Below are positions 6,703 to 13,956 of a DNA stretch of 35,938 nt, piece after piece. The stretch is taken from the NCBI GenBank assembly GCA_029061225.1, contig JAIDSM010000017.1, positions 6,262 to 42,199 on the forward strand. Direction: 5' to 3'. Position 1 is the first letter of the stretch. Each line of letters starts with the position of its first letter. The stretch comes from Muribaculaceae bacterium. Lineage in GTDB: Bacteria > Bacteroidota > Bacteroidia > Bacteroidales > Muribaculaceae. Position numbers and translations under genes: made by a program. The notes under the pieces are model-generated. The model ran no database searches. It was not told the DNA's origin and was given only the letters and a program-made list of their open reading frames with translations.

Positions 6703-7731
6703 TTATGACTGACCCTTGGGTAAGGATTCTGATTCTGTATTTGGTTTCGGGCTGTGGTCTTTGGCTTCAGCGGACTCGACGAGGAAGACACTGCCTATGA
6801 TGAGGACGATGGAGAGAATCTGCCACCAGGAGAATTTATCCTGACCGAGAGCGTAACTGACGATGGCCGCTACGATGAGGATCCAGTTGGAATAGAGGGC
6901 CACAACGGTAGCGGGAAGTTTCTTGAGGCCGATATCCGTAAGGAGATAGCTGAGCGAGGTCGGGAAGAGAAGCACGAAGGCGAGCACAAGGAAGGGAGTT
7001 GAAAAAACTCCCGAAGTCAGGACCGGAGCAAACCATTTTCCCGTGATGATCACAGCCACGATGCCTGCGAGAAGACCTCCGGAGAAAGTGTATTTGCTCA
7101 CAGTGGCATTGCTCAGACGCTTGAGAAATTTCTTCTCTATCACCAGATAGACGCTGAAAAGGAATGTCGACAACAGGCAGAACATATTGCCGAGAAGCGG
7201 GTTTGAGGCCACATCGCTATGCTTCTGGGTAAGTACGCAGATGAGGGCTCCACCGATACCCAATATAATGCCGATCAAACGACCTGTTGACAGACGGTCT
7301 GTTCGGAGAATGAGGCAGATGATGTAGACCACCGTAGCCTGCAGGGCGATGAAGATGGACGATGATATCGGAGTAGTATAAGTAAGGCCGATAAGCAACG
7401 TATACATATATCCGAATACAGCGATGACTCCGGTAAGCAGAAGTAGCAGTCGGTCGCGCATCGTCACCTGTTCGGTCTTGTCCGGGCGTACCCAGCCAAG
7501 GATCCAGAAGAATAGGGAGCCGAAGCCAAGGCGGAGCACTACGCCGGTGTAAGCATTCATCCATGTAGGGAGAAGATATTTCAGGGCATTCTCATTAAGG
7601 CCGGAAAAGGTCTTGGCCACAAACATGGAGACATTTCCGACGAGACGGCCATGTTTGGCTGCCTTGACTGCAGCCTGACCGGCAGCATCAGCCGGTTCAG
7701 ATAAAGTGGAATTCGATTGTTGAGCCTTCAT
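6703..7731 (-). CDS. EamA/DMT superfamily transporter
   Basis: The 342-residue protein has about ten hydrophobic segments in two EamA halves. Each half starts with a helix such as AKTFSGLNENALKYLLPTWM and contains the signature of TTPISSSIFIALQATVVYI (first half) and FPTSLSYLLTDIGLKKLPATVVALYSNW (second half). A 30-residue hydrophilic N-terminal extension and a charged C-terminal tail (SAEAKDHSPKPNTESESLPKGQ) flank the membrane domain. DMT exporters move small metabolites across the inner membrane; no substrate can be read from the sequence. The gene has its own terminator and faces the divergent DUF6057-like gene across 152 bp. I saw no strong -7 box on its own strand. Confidence 0.93.
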   Translation of the reverse strand: MKAQQSNSTLSEPADAAGQAAVKAAKHGRLVGNVSMFVAKTFSGLNENALKYLLPTWMNAYTGVVLRLGFGSLFFWILGWVRPDKTEQVTMRDRLLLLLTGVIAVFGYMYTLLIGLTYTTPISSSIFIALQATVVYIICLILRTDRLSTGRLIGIILGIGGALICVLTQKHSDVASNPLLGNMFCLLSTFLFSVYLVIEKKFLKRLSNATVSKYTFSGGLLAGIVAVIITGKWFAPVLTSGVFSTPFLVLAFVLLFPTSLSYLLTDIGLKKLPATVVALYSNWILIVAAIVSYALGQDKFSWWQILSIVLIIGSVFLVESAEAKDHSPKPNTESESLPKGQS

Positions 7732-7820
7732 AGCGGATAAGATTATATTGTATTAACACGGGTTTGCGATTTAGGTTAAAGAAATTTTGCATCATACCCT
7801 AATTTCCGGATTTTTTTGCT

Positions 7821-7828
7821 TAAATTTG
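7821..7828 (+). promoter_or_regulatory. -7 box upstream of the large membrane protein gene
   Basis: TAAATTTG fits TANNTTTG and lies 55 nt before the ATG at 7884. No well-spaced TTTG precedes it, so the match is partial. Confidence 0.45.
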
Positions 7829-7883
7829 CAGAAGCAAAAGAATTAAGGGACTCTTCCTGATGTGAACAAACGAGAATAATCAG

Positions 7884-9341
7884 ATGATTAAACTAAATAA
7901 GTACCTGAACCCGGGATTGATCGCGAATACGGCATTCGTCGTGTTCGCCTACTGGCTGCTTGCAGTGAGAAACGGGTATATGTTGCGCTGGTATGACGAG
8001 ATGTCGCTCTTCGAGCCTACCCACATTTTCTTCCGTCAGTTTCTTTACTATCCCGGAGGATTGCTGCGATATGCCGGAACATGGCTCACACAACTGCTCT
8101 ACTATCCTTGGCTCGGAGCCACAGCTCTCATAACGCTGTGGCTGATTCTGACGTGGCTGATCCGGAAAGGTCTCAGACTCTCAGACAGCGCCGCTCCTCT
8201 CGCCTTGCTCGTGCCGATTGCAATGCTTGTGTCGGTTGTGCAGCTCGATGAGGCATGGCTCTCGATGAAGAGCGCGGGCTACATCTTCTCCAATACACTC
8301 GGCTACCTCTTCACCTCCTTTATGGTGCTTCTTTTCCGAAAAAGCTCCTCTCAGCCCATATTGGCGGTGACAGTCGCAGCCATCTCAGCACTGTGCTATC
8401 CATTCGCCGGGTTCTACGCTCTATTAACAACAGCCATCTGCGCCATACTTTCCATCTGCACCGCAATCCGGAATAAGGAATACCTGCACTTGGCGACTGC
8501 CGCCGTCAGCATCCTGCTCATAGTAATAGTCCCTCCGATATATTACTCTTTTTTCCGCGCCACTACCGTAGACAACGACTATCTTTACCTCAAAGGACTT
8601 CCGGAACTCACTATGGAGACATTCGATCTGTATCTATGGATGCCGTTTATCATCGCCACGTCCATAATGCTTATTATCGCCCTGCTCTCCGGCTCCGGAT
8701 GGCTGAAAGACAGCCGCTTTCTCAAGTGGATAAGCATTCTGGCAGTCGGATGCGGCTTCATATGGGGGGTAAACGCCTCCCGGAAAAGCGAACAGCTCAG
8801 GGCTACAGTGCTGATGCTGCAGCGGCTCGACCGTAACGACTGGCAGGGGATGAACGCCGTCATGAGCCGTATCAAGCAACCCCCAAGCTACACGATGAGG
8901 ATACTTAACAACCTCGCCCTCGTCCATCTCGGGCAGAAGGGAGAGAGCATGGCAGACTATTCACCGGCTCCCGGTGACGGTCGGCATTCCGAGAAATTCA
9001 CTATGACCGCGCTCCTACAGGTACCCCTCTATCATAACATCGGACGCCTCAACCAGTCATATCGATGGGCCATGGAGCACACCGTGCAGTATGGCAAGAG
9101 GGTCTTCTTCCTCAAATACATGGTCAAGGATGCGCTTCTCCGTGGCGAGATTAAGCTTGCAAAGCGATACAACGATATACTTCTCTCCACGATGTTCCAC
9201 CGCAAATGGGCGGAAGATATGGAACGCTACATCGAAAACCCATCGCTGATCGACTCAAATCCGGGTTTCCAGTTCATACTGAAGTTAGGAGAAAGTGAAA
9301 AGCGGCAGGAGAGCAAAGACGACACCGCTGAAATCCACTGA
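7884..9341 (+). CDS. Polytopic membrane protein, probably DUF6057 family
   Basis: The 485-residue protein has about nine to ten hydrophobic segments within residues 12-305. It starts with a region reading RNGYMLRWYDEMSLFEPT, which I associate with the Bacteroidales DUF6057 family. The remaining 180 residues are soluble and helical (QRLDRNDWQGMNAVMSRIKQ, ILNNLALVHLGQKGESM, YGKRVFFLKYMVKDALLRGE) and look like TPR-type helical repeats, probably at the periplasmic or cytoplasmic face. No catalytic motif was recognised and the function is unknown. It stands alone, divergent from the EamA gene and 121 bp before the prolyl oligopeptidase gene, which has its own promoter. Confidence 0.85.
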   Translation: MIKLNKYLNPGLIANTAFVVFAYWLLAVRNGYMLRWYDEMSLFEPTHIFFRQFLYYPGGLLRYAGTWLTQLLYYPWLGATALITLWLILTWLIRKGLRLSDSAAPLALLVPIAMLVSVVQLDEAWLSMKSAGYIFSNTLGYLFTSFMVLLFRKSSSQPILAVTVAAISALCYPFAGFYALLTTAICAILSICTAIRNKEYLHLATAAVSILLIVIVPPIYYSFFRATTVDNDYLYLKGLPELTMETFDLYLWMPFIIATSIMLIIALLSGSGWLKDSRFLKWISILAVGCGFIWGVNASRKSEQLRATVLMLQRLDRNDWQGMNAVMSRIKQPPSYTMRILNNLALVHLGQKGESMADYSPAPGDGRHSEKFTMTALLQVPLYHNIGRLNQSYRWAMEHTVQYGKRVFFLKYMVKDALLRGEIKLAKRYNDILLSTMFHRKWAEDMERYIENPSLIDSNPGFQFILKLGESEKRQESKDDTAEIH

Positions 9342-9366
9342 GTTTCTTATAGCGAATCGAGATTTC

Positions 9367-9388
9367 AAAAAAGTTACAAAAAAGTTAC
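9367..9388. repeat. 11-bp tandem repeat upstream of the peptidase promoter
   Basis: Two perfect units of aaaaaagttac (9367-9377 and 9378-9388), followed by a partial third. They end 18 nt before the -33 element and could be an upstream A-tract element or another member of the short tandem repeats seen elsewhere in the window. Confidence 0.6.
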
Positions 9389-9405
9389 AAAAACATTCTG
9401 AAGAT

Positions 9406-9437
9406 TTTGGCTGTTCGGTATTTTTTTTCTACTTTTG
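9406..9437 (+). promoter_or_regulatory. Promoter of the prolyl oligopeptidase gene
   Basis: TTTG (9406-9409), 20 nt, TACTTTTG (9430-9437): exact Bacteroidetes promoter spacing. The ATG follows 25 nt after the -7 box. Confidence 0.75.
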
Positions 9438-9462
9438 CACTCTAAAGCAATAAAATACCTAT

Positions 9463-11598
9463 ATGGCACGCAAATCCACTATAATCGCGCTTATGGCACT
9501 CACCATGGCGGCCTGCTCCAAACAGACTAAACTAACCTACCCGGAGGCACCAAAAGACGATACCGTAGACCTATATTTCGGGAAAGAAGTCAACGATCCC
9601 TACCGTCCGCTCGAAAACGATACCGCTGCAGAGACCCTCGAATGGGTGAAGGCGGAGAATGCCCTGACAGAAGAATACCTTTCAGCGATTCCATTCCGTG
9701 GCAGAATCGCTGAGCGACTCAAGCAGCTCAACAACTATCCGAAATCCGGACTCCCCTATAAAGAGAACGACGGAAAGTACTATTTCTACAAGAACGACGG
9801 ATTGCAGAATCAATCAGTACTCTACCGGTCCGCCACTCCGGGAGGTGAGGCTGAGGTATTTCTCGATCCCAACAAACTCGCTGAAGACGGAACAGCCTCG
9901 CTGAAGGGTGTATATCAGTCACACGACGGCAAATACACTGCCTACACCGTTTCGCACAATGGAAGCGACTGGACAGAAATCTACGTAATGGACACTGCAA
10001 CCGGTCAGTTGCTGCCGGACCATATAGAATGGACCAAGTTCACCGGCGTGGCCTGGCACGGCGACGGATTCTACTACAGCGCCTACGATAAACCGGCCCC
10101 CGGCAAGGAATACTCCAACACCAATGAATACCACCGTATTTACTATCACAAGCTCGGTACTAAGCAGAGCGAGGACAAGGTGGCCTTCGACCACTGCAAG
10201 CAACCTCAGCACTTCCATAGTCTCGAAATCGACGACGACGAAACGGTATTGATGGTGCTCGGTGGAGGATCTGGAAATGGAAACTCACTCTACATAAAAG
10301 ACCTGGAAGCCCTGAATCCGAAATGGGTGACAGCGGAGGCTTCGCAAGAACACGACATCAGGGTAATCGGGAAGAAAGACGGCAAGCTATACATCTTCAC
10401 TTCGGCAGATGCTCCGAAATACAAGCTCGTGACAGTCGACGTGGCTGCTCCGCATAGAAAAAACTGGAAAGACCTCGTGCCCGAAGACAAGGATGCGGTG
10501 CTGGTCGACGTCGCATTCGCCGGCGACAAGCTGATCCTGACCTACGACAAGGACGCGTCGCACCACGCTTATGTATATGACAAAGATGGAAACAGAGAAC
10601 GCGAAATATCCCTACCGGGCTACGGGACACTCTCCTTCTCCACAAATCCAAGGGATACGGAGACGTTCTATGCTTATTCCTCTTTCACAACTCCTTCTAC
10701 AATCATGTCATATAATGCCGAGACAGGCGACAGCAAGCTCTTCCGCGCCCCGGAACTTCATGGCTTCAATCCCGACGACTACGTGACGGAACAGGTGTTC
10801 TATCCATCGGCCGACGGCACGGAGATTCCAATGTTCATAACATACAAGAAGGGACTGAAGAAAAACGGCAAGAATCCCGTCTACCTCTACGGATACGGAG
10901 GCTTCAACGCAATCCTAAATCCGGGATTCTCCGCCAACCGTCTGCTCTGGCTGGAAAACGGAGGTATCTACGCGCAGGCCAACCTCCGAGGAGGGGGTGA
11001 ATACGGCGAGAAGTGGTATACGGCAGGCATCAAGCAGCAGAAGAAGAACGTCTTCAACGACTTCATAGCAGCTGCAGAATACCTGATCGACGAAGGCTGG
11101 ACCAACAAGAACCTCCTTGCCATCGAGGGAGCCAGCAACGGCGGCCTTCTGGTGGGCGCTGTCACAAACATGCGTCCCGACCTCTTCAAGGTGGCTGTTC
11201 CCCGCGTCGGAGTGATGGACATGATGCGCTACCACCTCTTCACGATCGGCTGGAACTGGGCGCATGAATACGGAAAGTCTTCAGAGTCTCCGGAAATGGC
11301 CAACTACCTCCTCTCCTACTCGCCTATACACAATATCAAGAACGACGGCACTCCGTATCCGGCAATTCTTGTGACTACCGCCGACCACGACGACCGGGTG
11401 GTACCGGCCCACTCCTTCAAATATGCCGCGACTCTTCAGGCATCCGACACGGGAGACGCACCCAAGCTGATCCGTATCGACAGCAACGCCGGACACGGAG
11501 CAGGAAAACCGATCGAAAAGATAATCGATGAATATACCGACATCTATTCGTTCATCTTCGAGAACTTAGGTATGGAGCCTGTCGCGCCGGCGCGTTGA
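9463..11598 (+). CDS. Prolyl oligopeptidase family serine peptidase (S9A), lipoprotein
   Basis: The 711-residue protein matches prolyl endopeptidase in length and layout: N-terminal beta-propeller (about 90-430) and C-terminal alpha/beta hydrolase (430-711). The catalytic triad is visible: S558 in EGASNGGLL, Asp in HDDRVVPAHS (643-644), and H678 in NAGHGAGKP. Further family motifs are NPVYLYGYGGFNA and NLRGGGEYGEKWYTAGIKQQKKNVFNDF. The enzyme cleaves after proline in short peptides. The N-terminus has a lipoprotein-type signal (MALTMAAC, Cys at 18), so it should act in the periplasm or on a membrane. It has its own promoter. Its 3' end overlaps the convergent gene at 11552 by 47 bp, and both frames are intact. 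Confidence 0.96.
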   Translation: MARKSTIIALMALTMAACSKQTKLTYPEAPKDDTVDLYFGKEVNDPYRPLENDTAAETLEWVKAENALTEEYLSAIPFRGRIAERLKQLNNYPKSGLPYKENDGKYYFYKNDGLQNQSVLYRSATPGGEAEVFLDPNKLAEDGTASLKGVYQSHDGKYTAYTVSHNGSDWTEIYVMDTATGQLLPDHIEWTKFTGVAWHGDGFYYSAYDKPAPGKEYSNTNEYHRIYYHKLGTKQSEDKVAFDHCKQPQHFHSLEIDDDETVLMVLGGGSGNGNSLYIKDLEALNPKWVTAEASQEHDIRVIGKKDGKLYIFTSADAPKYKLVTVDVAAPHRKNWKDLVPEDKDAVLVDVAFAGDKLILTYDKDASHHAYVYDKDGNREREISLPGYGTLSFSTNPRDTETFYAYSSFTTPSTIMSYNAETGDSKLFRAPELHGFNPDDYVTEQVFYPSADGTEIPMFITYKKGLKKNGKNPVYLYGYGGFNAILNPGFSANRLLWLENGGIYAQANLRGGGEYGEKWYTAGIKQQKKNVFNDFIAAAEYLIDEGWTNKNLLAIEGASNGGLLVGAVTNMRPDLFKVAVPRVGVMDMMRYHLFTIGWNWAHEYGKSSESPEMANYLLSYSPIHNIKNDGTPYPAILVTTADHDDRVVPAHSFKYAATLQASDTGDAPKLIRIDSNAGHGAGKPIEKIIDEYTDIYSFIFENLGMEPVAPAR

Positions 11599-13063
11599 CC
11601 TGCCGGAGGATGTCTTGACGTGAGACGTCGACAGGCGCCACGAGGAATTCCGGGACATTGTACGACTTCATCAGTTCCCTGTAATATGCCGGATTCTCCT
11701 GAGGCACCACGAAAGCCTTATGATCACGTCCCTGAGCGTCGATATAGGCAATGTACGGGCGCGTGTAGCTCCCGTCGTCACGACGAGAGCTGAAGACTAT
11801 CCAGCGGCCGTTGGAAGCCCAGGTATGATAACTGTCTGTGTCGCCGCTGTTGGCATTCGAGAGGCTGCGCTCCTCGCCCGTCTTAAGATCCTTCATCCAG
11901 AGGTCGCTTTCCTTGTGCCATATATGGAAAGTTCCGTAAGGAGCCTTGCAGTAAAGCAGATACCGTCCGTCGGGCGATATGCGGGGAAGCAGCGCGCTCT
12001 CACCCGCCGCGGACGCGTACACTACTGTGTCCGGCTCGGAAAACCTGCGGCCACCGGCATCGAAGCTGCGTCTTACGATATCGTATTTTATTGAGCGGTA
12101 GTTGTCGGCGAGGTTGTCGGGAGTGACACCCTCGGGATAACGAGCCACGGAGTAATAGAGCGTCGTGCCGTCAGGACTCCATGCAGGAAAAGTCTCGAGC
12201 AAACCGGGATCATCGGCTATATGGCTCACCTCATGGGTCTTCATGTCGTAGAGTATGAGATCTGACGATTTATCATAGACCTCTATCTTGGACTCTCCGA
12301 AATCAAAGAACTTCTGGTTCGTGTCGTTGGTGGAATATGCTATCAGGTCAAGTGTCGGATGCCATGCCGGATACACCCCGGCGGAGAGTGTGCTGTCGGT
12401 CTTCAGATTGACCTTTACCACCGAATCGCCGGCCATTATGACGGTGCCTCCGTTGGTCTTACGCACATGAAACATCGAGGCCTTGTCCCTGTAATGATTG
12501 CGGGGCACATGGCAGTTCATGCACTGGCCCCGCCGCTCGTCGGCAGGAGCGGCGTTGTTGAAGATGACGCTTTCCTCAAACGAGGTAAGGTCGCGCTGGT
12601 TGAGGGTCATCCCGGCATACTGCACGTAGGAGGGCTCGATAAGTCGGTAACTGATATAAGGGTCTATCTCCTCCGGAGCCACCTTATTGGAGAAACTGTA
12701 ACGGCTCCAAGTGTCACCGTTACGTACATAGACCTCATACCGCAATTCTTTCCCCCTGGATGCCTCCAAGATTCTATGCCAGTCATCGCCATTCCATTGC
12801 ACGGGATTGCCGGAGGCTACGGTCTCGCTGCCGTCGGGAGCAATGACACGCGCCACGTACTCGTCGCCCGGCACCGAGATCTCGAAATTCATCGGAGCGA
12901 TGTTGGGAGGAATCACGATGTCAGTATAGTCCGGATAAATTGCGGGAACACCTGCACCATCCGTGACGCCTGCAGTCGGGACTTTCGGCGATGAGCAGCC
13001 ACATGCGACGGCAAGCGCCGCTACCAGGCAGCATCTGTATATATGTTTTATGGGAAAGTACAT
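11552..13063 (-). CDS. TolB-like (PD40) beta-propeller lipoprotein with a CxxCH heme site
   Basis: Counting from the ATG at 13063, the protein has a lipoprotein signal (MYFPIKHIYRCCLVAALAVAC). Then comes an Ig/FN3-like stretch and the motif GQCMNCH (Cys 181 and 184, His 185), a c-type heme attachment site. After that there are PD40/WD40-like blades (YPAWHPTLDLIAYSTN, FPAWSPDGTTLYYSVA, LPRISPDGRYLLYCKA, YHTWASNGRWIVFSSRR). The frame extends upstream to an ATG at 13105, but that extension lies inside the terminator of the preceding gene (13085-13124) and would bury the signal peptide, so I prefer 13063. Propeller-plus-heme lipoproteins of this type occur in Bacteroidetes, but I know of no assigned function. 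The 3' end overlaps the oligopeptidase gene by 47 bp. Confidence 0.88.
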   Translation of the reverse strand: MYFPIKHIYRCCLVAALAVACGCSSPKVPTAGVTDGAGVPAIYPDYTDIVIPPNIAPMNFEISVPGDEYVARVIAPDGSETVASGNPVQWNGDDWHRILEASRGKELRYEVYVRNGDTWSRYSFSNKVAPEEIDPYISYRLIEPSYVQYAGMTLNQRDLTSFEESVIFNNAAPADERRGQCMNCHVPRNHYRDKASMFHVRKTNGGTVIMAGDSVVKVNLKTDSTLSAGVYPAWHPTLDLIAYSTNDTNQKFFDFGESKIEVYDKSSDLILYDMKTHEVSHIADDPGLLETFPAWSPDGTTLYYSVARYPEGVTPDNLADNYRSIKYDIVRRSFDAGGRRFSEPDTVVYASAAGESALLPRISPDGRYLLYCKAPYGTFHIWHKESDLWMKDLKTGEERSLSNANSGDTDSYHTWASNGRWIVFSSRRDDGSYTRPYIAYIDAQGRDHKAFVVPQENPAYYRELMKSYNVPEFLVAPVDVSRQDILRQVNAPARQAPYLSSRR

Positions 13064-13084
13064 ATCGATATGAAGGATATTATT

Positions 13085-13124
13085 AAAAAAGAAGCCGCCG
13101 TCCATACAGGAAAGTGACTTCTTT
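13085..13124 (-). terminator. Intrinsic terminator of the BACON lipoprotein gene
   Basis: The minus strand reads AAAGAAGTC, a long loop, then GGCTTCTTTTTT: a 9-bp stem with one G-T pair followed by T residues, 33 nt after the BACON stop codon. It decides against the upstream ATG (13105) of the next gene. Confidence 0.65.
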
Positions 13125-13156
13125 ATAACGTTGAGAGCTATAGCTATCGTATATCT

Positions 13157-13792
13157 CTACAATGACTTCTGGCGGACAGTGACATTGGCTACTGCTCCCT
13201 TTCCTACGGCGAGCACTATCATCCCTTCCCGCTCCCGTCCTGTATTGTTGGGAAGGTATGTGAGGGTCAGCTGTCCATCCTGAAGGCTCCGTGAAGCCAC
13301 TGTCCTCATCCATTCGGGAAGATTGGCCGCAGGCGTGCCGGTAGCTGAGTAGTTGATGGTTAGCGTTCCTCCCGCCGGGTCGAGATCCCCTTCCGGAAGC
13401 ACGCTTTTTATCTCGACCACATCACTGGAGACCTGAATGACCTTCACTGTCGCGGTTTCCTTTCCTGCCGTCACTGTGATCTCCGCTGTCCGTGTCTCTC
13501 CGGTGGCATTGACCTCGGCGGTAAGCTCGATGGTGTAGATACCGGTGGTGAAGCTCTTGACTTCACCTATCTTGAGCCAATCGGCTTCGGTAGTCAGCTT
13601 AGGCTTCGTAGTCGCCTTGATATTCAGTGTAGTGGATGTAGCTCCGTCAAGGGATATCTCATCCTTCACACTCATACCGTCGCCCCATGACGACTCTATA
13701 TGCTGAGGATGGTCTTCACATGAACTCATCCCGAGACCCATTGCTGCCAGCGCCGCTGACAGAAACAAAAATCTGATTCCGTTTATCTTCAT
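13157..13792 (-). CDS. BACON-domain lipoprotein
   Basis: From the ATG at 13792 the 211-residue product has a lipoprotein signal (MKINGIRFLFLSAALAAMGL, then GMSSC with Cys 25). Two tandem beta-sandwich domains of the BACON type follow. The first contains TTEADWLKIGEV and TRTAEITVTAGKETATVKVIQ; the second contains LPEWMRTVASRS and GREREGMIVLAVGKGAVANVTVRQ. The pattern W-x-x-V...R-x-g-x-I-x-v...a-x-V-x-V-x-Q is the BACON signature. BACON domains are found in Bacteroidetes outer-membrane lipoproteins, often with glycan-binding or spacer roles. An upstream ATG (13831) would put 13 unlikely residues before the signal peptide. The GH31 gene starts divergently 165 bp away, which fits a glycan-related role but does not prove it. 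Confidence 0.88.
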   Translation of the reverse strand: MKINGIRFLFLSAALAAMGLGMSSCEDHPQHIESSWGDGMSVKDEISLDGATSTTLNIKATTKPKLTTEADWLKIGEVKSFTTGIYTIELTAEVNATGETRTAEITVTAGKETATVKVIQVSSDVVEIKSVLPEGDLDPAGGTLTINYSATGTPAANLPEWMRTVASRSLQDGQLTLTYLPNNTGREREGMIVLAVGKGAVANVTVRQKSL

Positions 13793-13902
13793 ATAAAGAA
13801 AAACGCCTGACGTATAATAAATATTATGCAATGTATCAGACTTTTAACTTTTTATAACCAAGACCTGTAGCCTTCAACTCCGCATCATCTGTCAATCAAA
13901 CC

Positions 13903-13932
13903 TTTGACTTTACGGATTTTTTATTAATTTTG
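13903..13932 (+). promoter_or_regulatory. Promoter of the GH31 gene
   Basis: TTTG (13903-13906), 18 nt, TAATTTTG (13925-13932). Any start codon before about 13936 would lie inside the promoter, which rules out the TTG at 13930. ATGs at 13936 (3 nt after the box) and 13957 remain possible. Confidence 0.65.
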
Positions 13933-13956
13933 CAGATGCAAATCATTCTGCCTACC

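Noticed and set aside
7217-7564. Minus-strand frame of 115 codons inside the EamA gene
   Set aside because: It is a shadow of the EamA coding sequence in another frame, with no domain or upstream signal.
13930-13956. TTG or first ATG start for the GH31 gene
   Set aside because: The TTG at 13930 lies inside the -7 box. The ATG at 13936 is only 3 nt past it; the ATG at 13957 gives a normal leader and signal peptide. A leaderless start at 13936 cannot be fully excluded.
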